Source: an uncultured Mailhella sp.
Lineage (GTDB): Bacteria > Desulfobacterota > Desulfovibrionia > Desulfovibrionales > Desulfovibrionaceae
Length of the DNA stretch: 64,000 nt
Assembly (NCBI RefSeq): GCF_963931295.1
Contig: NZ_OZ007001.1
Coordinates: 1-64,000, forward strand
Reading direction: 5' to 3'
Made by a program: the position numbers and the translations under genes. How positions within the stretch are numbered: position 1 is the stretch's first letter; every line of letters begins with the position of its first letter. Below, one piece after another: positions 24,630-33,242 of the stretch. Under the pieces are notes generated by a model. That model saw only the letters and a list, made by a program, of their open reading frames with translations, searched no databases and was not told where the DNA came from.

Positions 24630-25430
24630 TTACTTAGCGGGCACTACTGCGCCTTCATACTTGTCGTTCATGAACTTCTTGATGTCGTCGCTCTTCAGAA
24701 CTTCCGCCAGATCCTTCAGCTCAGGACGCTGCTCGTCGCCTTCGCGCACGGCCAGGATGTTGGCGTAGGTGGTGGCGGCAATGGAATCCGCCGTTTCCGC
24801 AGCCAGAGCGTCCTTCACCTTGAGGCCGCCGAGAATCGCATAGTTGCCGTTGATGGTGGCAAAGTCAACGTCGGGCAGAGAACGCACCAGCTGAGCGGCT
24901 TCGAGTTCCTCGATTTTCAGCTTTTTGGGATTCTCCACAATATCGCGACGGGTGGCGGTCAGTCCTGCGCCATCCTTCAGCTTGATGAGACCATTGGACT
25001 GCAGAAGCAGCAGCGCGCGGGCTTCGTTGGTGGTGTCGTTGGGCACGGCCACCACGGCGCCTTTCTTGAGATCCTTCAACGACTTGGTTCGTCCGGCGTA
25101 AATGCCGAAGGGCTCATAATGCACGGAGGCAATGGAAACCAGCTTTGTGCCCTTTTCCTTATTGAAGTCGGAAAGGTAGGGCTGATGCTGGAAGTAGTTT
25201 GCATCGAGCTCTCCGGCGTCGAGAGCCATGTTGGGCTGCACGTAGTCGGCATACTCGACAATCTTAAGTTCGTGTCCTCTGGCCTTCATCAGCGGAACGG
25301 CGGCCTTGAGGATTTCGGCATGAGGGGTGGGAGACGCGCCGACCTTGACCTCGGCGGCTTCGGCCTGAATAAACGCTCCCGCGAAGGCGATGGAAAGCAG
25401 CGCTGAACAAAGAACGGGGCAGAGTTTCAT
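24630..25430 (-). CDS. metQ: Methionine ABC transporter substrate-binding protein
   Basis: 266 residues. Signal peptide (LCSALLSIAFAGAFIQAEA) without a lipobox Cys at the cleavage site, so it is probably a free periplasmic protein rather than the usual NlpA lipoprotein. Family motifs: VGASPTPHAEIL, YVQPNMALDAGELDANYFQH, HYEPFGIYAGRTKSL, VPNDTTNEARALLLL. It binds D/L-methionine and delivers it to MetNI. Last gene of metNIQ. Confidence 0.9.
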   Translation of the reverse strand: MKLCPVLCSALLSIAFAGAFIQAEAAEVKVGASPTPHAEILKAAVPLMKARGHELKIVEYADYVQPNMALDAGELDANYFQHQPYLSDFNKEKGTKLVSIASVHYEPFGIYAGRTKSLKDLKKGAVVAVPNDTTNEARALLLLQSNGLIKLKDGAGLTATRRDIVENPKKLKIEELEAAQLVRSLPDVDFATINGNYAILGGLKVKDALAAETADSIAATTYANILAVREGDEQRPELKDLAEVLKSDDIKKFMNDKYEGAVVPAK

Positions 25431-25465
25431 GAGTACCTCTCTGAGTTCCGGTGCGGATGCACCAA

Positions 25466-26128
25466 TTAGGATAAGCGCTTGTCAGAGCGCTTTGTCGCCC
25501 AGTTGCCCAGCATCTGGAACAACTGAACGATAACGATGAGAAGAATGATGGTGGCGAACATGATGTCCGTCTGATAGCGGTTGTAGCCGTACATGATGGC
25601 GAGCTTGCCGAGACCGCCGCCGCCGACCGCGCCGGACATGGCCGAATAGCCCAGAATGGTGATGGCCGCCACGGCGCTGCCGTTGAGCAGGGAAGGCAGA
25701 GCTTCCGGCAGCAGCACCTTCACGATGATCTGCCAGGTGGACGCTCCCATGGACTGCGCGGCTTCCACCACGCCGCCGTCGACTTCAAGCAACGAGGCCT
25801 CGATGAGCCTTGCGACAAAGGGAGCCGCCGCAATGACCAGGGGAACCACGGTGGCGTTGTTGCCGATGGTGGTTCCCACGAGGAAGCGGGTGAACGGAAT
25901 GACGGCGATCATCAGAATAAGGAAGGGGAAGGAACGGGTCAGGTTCACCACCATGTCGAGCACGGCGTAGAACACGGGGCGCGGAGCTATGCCGTCCTTG
26001 CGGCAAATGACCAGGAGCACGCCCATGACCATGCCGAACACATAGGAAAGCGCCGTGGACACAACGGTCATATACAGGGTGTCGAGCACGCCTTCCCACA
26101 GCATTTCCACAAGCTGCGCGTCAAACAT
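25466..26128 (-). CDS. metI: Methionine ABC transporter permease
   Basis: 220 residues with five hydrophobic segments and the permease EAA loop GVVEAAQSMGASTWQIIVKV then LLPEALPSL. This length and loop fit MetI. It overlaps metN by 8 bases and is followed by metQ after 35 bases. Confidence 0.9.
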   Translation of the reverse strand: MFDAQLVEMLWEGVLDTLYMTVVSTALSYVFGMVMGVLLVICRKDGIAPRPVFYAVLDMVVNLTRSFPFLILMIAVIPFTRFLVGTTIGNNATVVPLVIAAAPFVARLIEASLLEVDGGVVEAAQSMGASTWQIIVKVLLPEALPSLLNGSAVAAITILGYSAMSGAVGGGGLGKLAIMYGYNRYQTDIMFATIILLIVIVQLFQMLGNWATKRSDKRLS

Positions 26129-27128
26129 GATTCATGTCCTCCAGTTCAAGGCCACGGGAAGCGGCAAAAGCGCGGATTCGTTCACAGGCAATTTCATCGT
26201 CGGGGAGCTGCATCACCATCTGCCCGCAGACGACGCCGTCTATTTCGCGCAGATCGGAGTACAGAATACTGAGCGGTTTGCCGCAGTCGAGGATCATGTT
26301 GCCGATGACGGGCTCAAGAGTCGTACTGCCGTTGAACACGATGCGCACAACTCTTTCCTGCGGCAGTTTTTCCGGTTTGATGGCTTCAGGAATGACCATG
26401 GTCCGGGCGGCTTCCGTGCGAGGGTGATAAAAGACTTCTTCCACCGGACCGGTTTCCGCAATCTTGCCGCCGGCAATGATGGCGACATGGCTGCATATTT
26501 TTTCGATCACGCTCATTTCGTGCGTGATGATGACGGCCGTGATGCCCAGACGCTGATTGATATCCTTAATAAGAGAAAGAATGGATTCCGTCGTGCTGGG
26601 ATCAAGGGCGGACGTGGCTTCGTCGCACAACAGCACCTTGGGATCGGATGCCAGCGCTCTGGCAATGGCCACGCGCTGTTTCTGTCCTCCGGAAAGCTGC
26701 GAGGGGTAAGAATTCGCTCTGTCGGCCAGTCCCACAAGTTCCAGGAGTTCCGCGGCTCGGCGACGAGCCTTGTCCTTGGGCGTGCCCACGAGTTCCATGG
26801 GGAAGCAGACGTTTTCCGCAGCCGTACGCTGCATGAGCAGGTTGAACTGCTGGAAGATCATGCCCATGGAACGGCGGGCCTGACGCAGTTCTCTGTCGTC
26901 GAGGCGGCAGAGGTCCTTTCCTTCAAAGATGACCTGTCCGCCCGTCGGGCGCTCAAGCATATTGATGCAGCGCACCAGCGTAGACTTGCCTGCTCCGCTT
27001 CTGCCTATGATTCCGAAAATATCACCTTGATTGATGTCAAGGTTAATGCCCTGCAGGGCATAGACTTCAGAATTCTTGCTCTGGAATTTTTTTTCCAGGT
27101 TGCAGATTCTGATGATGGGCTCCGCCAT
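26121..27128 (-). CDS. metN: Methionine ABC transporter ATP-binding protein
   Basis: 335 residues. Walker A GRSGAGKST, signature LSGGQKQRVAIARAL, Walker B VLLCDEATSALDP, then a C-terminal NIL domain (about 255-335) that binds methionine and trans-inhibits the transporter. First gene of the operon. No SAM riboswitch is apparent in the 203 bases upstream. Confidence 0.93.
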   Translation of the reverse strand: MAEPIIRICNLEKKFQSKNSEVYALQGINLDINQGDIFGIIGRSGAGKSTLVRCINMLERPTGGQVIFEGKDLCRLDDRELRQARRSMGMIFQQFNLLMQRTAAENVCFPMELVGTPKDKARRRAAELLELVGLADRANSYPSQLSGGQKQRVAIARALASDPKVLLCDEATSALDPSTTESILSLIKDINQRLGITAVIITHEMSVIEKICSHVAIIAGGKIAETGPVEEVFYHPRTEAARTMVIPEAIKPEKLPQERVVRIVFNGSTTLEPVIGNMILDCGKPLSILYSDLREIDGVVCGQMVMQLPDDEIACERIRAFAASRGLELEDMNHV

Positions 27129-27331
27129 GATTCACTCCACCCGCGCTTGCGGGAAAAAATATGTCCTTCGCATAGAAAGACGTATGAGCTTAGCCTGTTT
27201 TTCTTCTTTTGTGAATAGAAATATCTCGCCCTCCCTGACGCCTCTGTACTTTCTTTCTGTTCGTGGTTAAAATATCGAACATCGCCGAGGCCGTTTCTCT
27301 GAAAGCGGACTCATCTGAATTGGAGTATGTA

Positions 27332-27814
27332 ATGGCATCCGTCAAAAAAACCAATGCCGCCCGCACGCTGGACAAACTTGGCATTCCCTACGAACTGAAC
27401 AGTTACCCTGTTGATGTTGATGATCTGTCGGCAACGCATGTCGCCGAGAGCATGGGAGTTGATCCCTCCTGCGTTTTTAAAACGCTGGTCACGCGCGGAC
27501 ATCCGAACGGCATTGCTCTGGCCGTGCTTCCCGGCAATGCGGAACTGGATCTCAAGAAGCTGGCCGCCGTCTTTCACGATAAAAGCGCGGAAATGGTGCC
27601 GCTCAAGGAAGTGCTTCCCCTGACGGGATATATTCGCGGGGGCTGCTCTCCCGTGGGCACCAAGAAGGCCTACCCAGTGTGCATCGACGAATCGGCCGTA
27701 CTGTTTGATAAAATCTACGTATCCGCCGGACAGCGGGGACTGCAGTTCGTCATTGCCCCGGACGATCTGGCCAAAGCCGTGGATGCGGTGTTTGCCGACA
27801 TCGTTATGAGTTGA
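27332..27814 (+). CDS. ybaK: YbaK/EbsC-family Cys-tRNA(Pro) deacylase
   Basis: 160 residues from ATG 27332 with GGAG 6 bases upstream. Family motifs: KTNAARTLDKLGIPYEL, VFKTLVTRG, KKLAAVF, LTGYIRGGCSPVGTKK, VSAGQRGLQFVI. The enzyme removes Cys mis-charged on tRNA-Pro. It ends 4 bases before the regulator gene and may be co-transcribed with it. Confidence 0.9.
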   Translation: MASVKKTNAARTLDKLGIPYELNSYPVDVDDLSATHVAESMGVDPSCVFKTLVTRGHPNGIALAVLPGNAELDLKKLAAVFHDKSAEMVPLKEVLPLTGYIRGGCSPVGTKKAYPVCIDESAVLFDKIYVSAGQRGLQFVIAPDDLAKAVDAVFADIVMS

Positions 27815-27818
27815 CGTC

Positions 27819-29342
27819 ATGCATCTCGTTCTGCTTAATGAAATAGCCGACGCACTGGAACGCTCTCTTCCTCCGCGCGAAGCCCTGCAGCTGACGCTCC
27901 AGATCATGTCCAGGCATCTGGCCATGAAGCGGGCCGCCATCTGCCTGACGGAGCCGGACAACAGTGAGGTGCGCATTTATGCGTCTCTGGGATTTTCGGC
28001 GGCCGAGCAGGCCCGCGGTCACTACGCCATAGGCGAAGGCATCACGGGCCGGGTCATTGCCAGCGGTCGCCCGGAAATCGTTCCCGACGTAGCCGACGAC
28101 GCCCGCTTTCTGAACAGAACAAGAGCACGGAATCTGCGCAAGGAGCACACGGCCTTCATCTGCGTGCCCATCCGTCTGGACGATCAGGTGGTGGGGGCGC
28201 TGGCCGTGGACAGACGCGTGGGCGCGCGGGAAACGCTGGACGATCAGAGCCGCATGCTGACCATCATTGCCGGACTGCTTTCCCACACGGCGGGGCAATG
28301 CCGGGCGCAGCTGACGTCGCCGGCGAAGAAAAAGACGTCCGAGCCTTCCGACGGACGCATTCAGGGTTTCATCGGACAGTCGGAAAGCATGAATCTCGTA
28401 TTTACCCGCATCCGCCAGGCGGCGCCCTCTTCGGCCACTGTTCTTTTGCGCGGCGAAAGCGGCACCGGCAAGGAACTTGCCGCCCATGCCATTCACGAAG
28501 CCAGCGGGCGAAGCAAGAATCCCTTCATTTCACTGAACTGCGCGGCGCTTCCGGACAGTCTGGTGGAAAGCGAGCTGTTCGGCCACGAACGCGGCGCGTT
28601 TACCGGCGCAACGGGCGTCCGCAAGGGACGTTTTGAACTGGCCGACACCGGCACCCTGTTTCTCGACGAAGTGGGCGAACTCAGTCTGGCCATGCAGGCA
28701 AAGCTTCTGCGCGTCATTCAGGAACGCAGTTTCGAGCGTCTTGGGGGCATGGAGAGCATTCAGGTGGATGTGCGCCTCATTGCGGCGACCAACCGCGACC
28801 TCGAACAGATGGTCAAGGACGGCACCTTCCGCAAGGATCTCTATTACCGCCTCAATGTTTTTCCCATTCAGCTGCCGCCGCTCAGGGACAGGCAGGAGGA
28901 CATTCTGTCTCTTGCGGCGTATTTCGTGAAAAAATACAGCGAAGCCAACGGAAAAACCGGGGTGCGTCTTTCGCTTTCCGCCATGGAGATGCTGCAGCGT
29001 TACCGCTGGCCGGGCAACATCCGCGAGCTGGAAAACGTCATTGAGCGCGCCGTACTTCTGGTCAGCGAGGAAGGACTCATTCTGCCGCTGCATCTTCCGC
29101 CCAACCTTCACAGCGCGGGATGCCCCTACAGCGAAAAGGACGGCAGCGACGCGCCTCCGGCCATGGGCTCGCTGCAACAGCGTCTGGATGAAATGGAGCG
29201 GGCCTACATCATTGAGGCGCTCTCGCATTTTCACGGCCATCTCGGTCAGGCGGCCCGGGCTCTCGGGCTGACGGAAAGAATGATGGCCCTGCGCATGAAG
29301 AAATACGGAATTACCTACAAGGCCTTCCGCACGTCAAGCTGA
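27819..29342 (+). CDS. Sigma-54-dependent activator, NifA-like (GAF-AAA-Fis)
   Basis: 507 residues. N-terminal GAF sensor (about 20-155), AAA+ domain with Walker A GESGTGKE, the sigma-54 contact loop GAFTGA, Walker B TLFLDEVGEL and the sensor motif RLIAATNRDLEQ, then a C-terminal Fis-type HTH (LGQAARALGLTERMMALRMK). The layout matches NifA/FhlA-like activators, but no nif genes are nearby, so the target is unknown. Its end is only about 170 bases from the CRISPR array. Confidence 0.9.
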   Translation: MHLVLLNEIADALERSLPPREALQLTLQIMSRHLAMKRAAICLTEPDNSEVRIYASLGFSAAEQARGHYAIGEGITGRVIASGRPEIVPDVADDARFLNRTRARNLRKEHTAFICVPIRLDDQVVGALAVDRRVGARETLDDQSRMLTIIAGLLSHTAGQCRAQLTSPAKKKTSEPSDGRIQGFIGQSESMNLVFTRIRQAAPSSATVLLRGESGTGKELAAHAIHEASGRSKNPFISLNCAALPDSLVESELFGHERGAFTGATGVRKGRFELADTGTLFLDEVGELSLAMQAKLLRVIQERSFERLGGMESIQVDVRLIAATNRDLEQMVKDGTFRKDLYYRLNVFPIQLPPLRDRQEDILSLAAYFVKKYSEANGKTGVRLSLSAMEMLQRYRWPGNIRELENVIERAVLLVSEEGLILPLHLPPNLHSAGCPYSEKDGSDAPPAMGSLQQRLDEMERAYIIEALSHFHGHLGQAARALGLTERMMALRMKKYGITYKAFRTSS

Positions 29343-29509
29343 TCGACGCCGACGTGACGGACGATAGTTGTTTTCCCGGACAGGACGACAGGGAAAGCGT
29401 CTCTTCGGAAGATGCTTTCCGAACTACGTCTGCCGAGGATGAACGATGGCGTCTGCATCAAACGGCTTTCGCGTTTGACCTGCCAAAAAAAATCCAATAA
29501 AATCCCAGT
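29343..29509 (+). promoter_or_regulatory. Probable CRISPR leader
   Basis: The 167 bases before the first repeat end in an A-rich segment (AAAAAAAATCCAATAAAAT) directly at the array. The degenerate repeat at the other end of the array (31156) marks that end as the trailer, so the leader should be here. Promoter elements are not clear. Confidence 0.65.
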
Positions 29510-31181
29510 GTCTTCCCCACCCGCGTGGGGGTGTTTCCATTTCGGTGAATGATCTGCGTGAAGGCATGGCGTCTTCCCCACCCGCGTGGGGGTGTTTCTA
29601 GGAGCAGAGAAGCCGCCAAGATATTCAGGAAGTCTTCCCCACCCGCGTGGGGGTGTTTCTGGTACTCCTTCTTTTTCTGGTGGTTCTGGTATGTCTTCCC
29701 CACCCGCGTGGGGGTGTTTCTTCTTTTGGACGGATTACAGGAGACGAAGTCGGGTCTTCCCCACCCGCGTGGGGGTGTTTCCAATGCAGTGCTCCTCGAA
29801 GAAGCGACGCCAACGTCTTCCCCACCCGCGTGGGGGTGTTTCTATCTAATAGGACATTTGCACTTTTTATAATGTGTCTTCCCCACCCGCGTGGGGGTGT
29901 TTCTGGTATCCGATGGAAAGTCGCTGATGCAAAAGCGTCTTCCCCACCCGCGTGGGGGTGTTTCTCGGAAAAACCCAAGTCCCACGCCGTCACTACAGTC
30001 TTCCCCACCCGCGTGGGGGTGTTTCTACCTAAACGCCTGCAACGGCGCAGCGCAAGACGTCTTCCCCACCCGCGTGGGGGTGTTTCCCTTATACAAGGAT
30101 TCTCCGAAGTATCGAGGAGTCTTCCCCACCCGCGTGGGGGTGTTTCTTGATTTTAGAGATTTTGTAGAAAATATTCCTGGTCTTCCCCACCCGCGTGGGG
30201 GTGTTTCTCCCGCACGGCCTACCAGCTGGCCGAAGCTGTTGTCTTCCCCACCCGCGTGGGGGTGTTTCCATCACTATCCCGAAGTCGCGAAACACAAGCA
30301 CGTCTTCCCCACCCGCGTGGGGGTGTTTCTCCTCAGCTCGGCCCCCAGGTGACTATCCCGGTGTCTTCCCCACCCGCGTGGGGGTGTTTCCGCGGAGCTC
30401 ACTTTCGTTCACCTTCGCGCCGGGTCTTCCCCACCCGCGTGGGGGTGTTTCCGCAATTTTGACCACGTCGATTGCTGTGGGATGGTCTTCCCCACCCGCG
30501 TGGGGGTGTTTCTTGCTACGGGCATGAAAAGCCGTCTCGATCAGTGTCTTCCCCACCCGCGTGGGGGTGTTTCCGAAAGCGGAGGTTTTCGCCTCGATAC
30601 GATCGTGTCTTCCCCACCCGCGTGGGGGTGTTTCTGCAACCGCGGGCGGTGAGATGTACCGCGGGGCGTCTTCCCCACCCGCGTGGGGGTGTTTCCCTTC
30701 TTGAGGCCATGTCGTTCCATGACTTCAAGTCTTCCCCACCCGCGTGGGGGTGTTTCTCAGGAACATCATTCAGGAGATGTGTATGACTAGTCTTCCCCAC
30801 CCGCGTGGGGGTGTTTCCCTTCTTGAGGCCATGTCGTTCCATGACTTCAAGTCTTCCCCACCCGCGTGGGGGTGTTTCTTGCAAAGGTGAAGCTCACATG
30901 CTCAAGCACAGGTCTTCCCCACCCGCGTGGGGGTGTTTCCGACGGATCGTATTATCTGGCCCTTTTTACGGCGTCTTCCCCACCCGCGTGGGGGTGTTTC
31001 CGACGACCTTGCGGGCAAGTATGAAGCGGGGACGTCTTCCCCACCCGCGTGGGGGTGTTTCCACGTTGATACCCTTGGGCGTGCCGATGAAGAGGTCTTC
31101 CCCACCCGCGTGGGGGTGTTTCTCGCCTTTTTCGGCCGTCGGCGCTTGTCCCCCGGTCTTTCCCACCACTGGAGGCGCTTC
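29510..31181 (+). CRISPR. CRISPR array, 27 repeats, probably type I-E
   Basis: 27 copies of a 28-base repeat (starts GTCTTCCCCACC, stem CCCCAC / GTGGGG, ends GGGTGTTTC) begin at 29510 and recur every 61 bases to 31095; one spacer (30087-30118) is 32 bases, the others 33. A degraded 28th repeat starts at 31156, exactly one period later. The base after each repeat is always C or T. Spacers at 30696-30728 and 30818-30850 are identical. Length and sequence pattern of the repeat are those of type I-E arrays. No cas gene is in the window. Confidence 0.97.
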
Positions 31182-31709
31182 TACATTCCTTCTTCCTCTT
31201 TTTCCGCAAGTCCACATCCGTTTTCCCGGCTGGCGGGCAAGCCATCCCTCTCATCACATTGATGTCCCCATAAAAACTTCAATCGACACTTGAAGTTTTT
31301 ACAAAATGCATCCCCTTTTTTCATCACGCCCCCCCCTTCTCCGCCGATTCATGCTCCGGCGGCCCCTTGACTGCTGAGCCGTCTCCAGCTCAATATCTGG
31401 GCCACAGGCATCGCCGAATCCGACGTCATCCACGGCGTCGCATTCATCAAGCTCCCCCTTCACTTCGTCCTTTCCCCTTTCTCAAAATCCGGGCGTGACC
31501 GCAAAGGCGAAAGGCCCGCCGTGACTTCCGTCATGTCGTTTCAGTCTCTGCTTCTCCGCACCGATGTGATGCGTCCGGAAAACCGTAAGACGCCCTGCCT
31601 TTTCCCGTGCGCCATGTCGAAACATTCGCTTTTGTACTCCGAAGCCGCCTTGCATGCGCACGCATCTCCGAGCTGCGCTCCCGTTTTCCAGACACCGGGC
31701 AACAAAAAA
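31182..31709. other. Gene-free stretch after CRISPR array
   Basis: Contains an 11-base perfect hairpin (listed separately) and otherwise no supported gene, repeat or further degenerate CRISPR unit. The long forward frame that begins at 31521 is opposite to the cytochrome gene and not coding. Confidence 0.5.
31272..31300. terminator. Hairpin downstream of CRISPR array
   Basis: AAAAACTTCAA / TTGAAGTTTTT, an 11-base stem with loop TCGACAC. A-run and T-run on either side make it a bidirectional terminator candidate that could end the pre-crRNA. Confidence 0.7.
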
Positions 31710-31736
31710 GGGCGAAGCCTTTGTCAGACTCCGCCC
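31710..31736 (-). terminator. Terminator of molybdopterin oxidoreductase operon
   Basis: GGGCGAAG / CTCCGCCC hairpin (one G-U pair) followed on the minus strand by a T-run (complement of CAAAAAAG). Confidence 0.7.
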
Positions 31737-31757
31737 CCTATCGTTCAGGCCGAATAT

Positions 31758-32468
31758 TTACAGCTGGCCTTTTTTCTTCAGAGCTGCATACCAGAGAGGA
31801 TTATGATGCTCCACATGCTTTTCGGGCACAAACCCCGTGAACATGGAACGCAGCGCGGGGCCTTCGCCCGGAGCCAGCGCAGCCATGTAGATATGCACGG
31901 GCAGAAGAATGGCCATGATGCCGGCACAGCAGAAATGTATGAAAATGCTCCACTGCAGCACGGTTTCCGAAACGGCATAAGCAACATTGCCGGAGAAGAA
32001 TCCCATGATGACGCCGGTTGCGGCAAGGCCCACGCTGGCGATGACCGCCACCACGGCCACCATGCGCTGACCGGCATTGTAGAAGCCCTGCGGCGGCAAC
32101 GCAGGATCAATGCCCATCTTCATGGTCATCTTCGGACCGAGCACCAGCCACAGACCTTTCTTCATGCACCAGGCAATATCGCTTTTCATCTGGAACGTCG
32201 TGACCTCCCGCAGGAAAGTCAGCACCTCACGACGGGAGAACAGCAGGATATAGCACGCGTACACGATGACCCACACGGAGCCGACGATGAGATGGGCCAC
32301 AAGCAGCCCTCTTCCGCCGAACATGCCGTGCCAGAAATCGATCCACCACTGACCGATGGGCTGCATGTCGCCGACAAGCAGCGCGAAACCGGAAAAAAGC
32401 AGGAATATCCAGCAGACGGCATTAAACCAGTGCATGAATATTGCGGAACGGGAATGTCGCCGGATCAT
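31758..32468 (-). CDS. Cytochrome b subunit of molybdopterin oxidoreductase (FdnI-type)
   Basis: 236 residues with four hydrophobic helices and candidate heme-ligand His residues in SAIFMHWFNAVCWIFLLFSG, VAHLIVGSVW, FIHFCCAG and LLPVHIYMAAL. This is the formate dehydrogenase gamma/cytochrome b556 fold. It should anchor the complex in the inner membrane and exchange electrons with menaquinone. Third gene of the operon, overlapping the Fe-S subunit by 4 bases. Confidence 0.85.
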   Translation of the reverse strand: MIRRHSRSAIFMHWFNAVCWIFLLFSGFALLVGDMQPIGQWWIDFWHGMFGGRGLLVAHLIVGSVWVIVYACYILLFSRREVLTFLREVTTFQMKSDIAWCMKKGLWLVLGPKMTMKMGIDPALPPQGFYNAGQRMVAVVAVIASVGLAATGVIMGFFSGNVAYAVSETVLQWSIFIHFCCAGIMAILLPVHIYMAALAPGEGPALRSMFTGFVPEKHVEHHNPLWYAALKKKGQL

Positions 32469-33232
32469 GCATTATCCTCCTTATCATGCTTGTCGTCATC
32501 AGAGGCGGCGAGCTTCTTTTCCGCCGCAATTTCCGCGTCTTCCTTTTCCGAAGACTTGACGAGCTGACGCACGAAGGTGCCCGTCAGCGCGGCGAGAACC
32601 AGACCGCCCACCCAGGTGACGCCCTTGGCCAACGGAGGAATCGCGCTCACCGGATGGCTCACCGTGCTGGCCTCGGGCAGCTGCTCGGGAGTGGTACTGT
32701 CAAGATAGGTCAGCGTAGGCTTGGCTCCGCTGCCGAGCGGAACAACATGCACGGCCTTGCGGGAGGCAAGCACCTTCGCCACTTCGGAAGAAGGATCGTC
32801 GGCGTCGCCGAAGATGCGGCAGTGCATGGGACACACGGCCACACAGGCCGGAATCTGTCCGGGAGTGCTGCCGTGGCAGTAGTCGCACTTGTCGGCCGTG
32901 CCGGTCACCGGATGACGGAATCTCGCGTGATACGGGCACGCTTCAATGCAGCTTCCGCAGCCGATGCAGCGGGAACGGTCGATTTCCACGGTGCCGTCCT
33001 TGGCCTTCCAGGTGGCGCCGGTGGGACAGGCGCGCACGCAGGAGGGATCGTCGCAATGCATGCAGGCACCGGGCTGAAACTTGAAGCCGCAGGGAGAATT
33101 TTCGCTGTTCGTTTCGCGCACCCAGTTGCGCGAAAGTCCGTAGGGAACATGGTTGCGCTGCTGGCATGCTATGATGCATGCCTTGCAGTCCATACACTTT
33201 TCAGAATCAATGACCATGACATATCGAGCCAT
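32465..33232 (-). CDS. [4Fe-4S] electron-transfer subunit
   Basis: 255 residues. Four clusters are predicted from CMDCKACIIACQQ, CMHCDDPSCVRACP, CIGCGSCIEACP and CDYC with PACVAVCP. A C-terminal membrane helix (GVTWVGGLVLAALTGTFV) and a charged tail recall FdnH-type subunits. It wires the catalytic subunit to the cytochrome b. Starts 10 bases after the catalytic gene. Lacks a signal peptide, so export would be by hitch-hiking with the Tat-signalled partner. Confidence 0.88.
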   Translation of the reverse strand: MARYVMVIDSEKCMDCKACIIACQQRNHVPYGLSRNWVRETNSENSPCGFKFQPGACMHCDDPSCVRACPTGATWKAKDGTVEIDRSRCIGCGSCIEACPYHARFRHPVTGTADKCDYCHGSTPGQIPACVAVCPMHCRIFGDADDPSSEVAKVLASRKAVHVVPLGSGAKPTLTYLDSTTPEQLPEASTVSHPVSAIPPLAKGVTWVGGLVLAALTGTFVRQLVKSSEKEDAEIAAEKKLAASDDDKHDKEDNA

Positions 33233-33242
33233 GACTCACCTC

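Noticed and set aside
27129..27331. Possible SAM riboswitch upstream of metN
   Set aside because: The expected conserved SAM-I core segments are not found.
29458..31293. Many overlapping frames on both strands rich in LPHPRGGVS and TPPRGWGR repeats
   Set aside because: They are translations of the CRISPR repeat and spacers, not genes.
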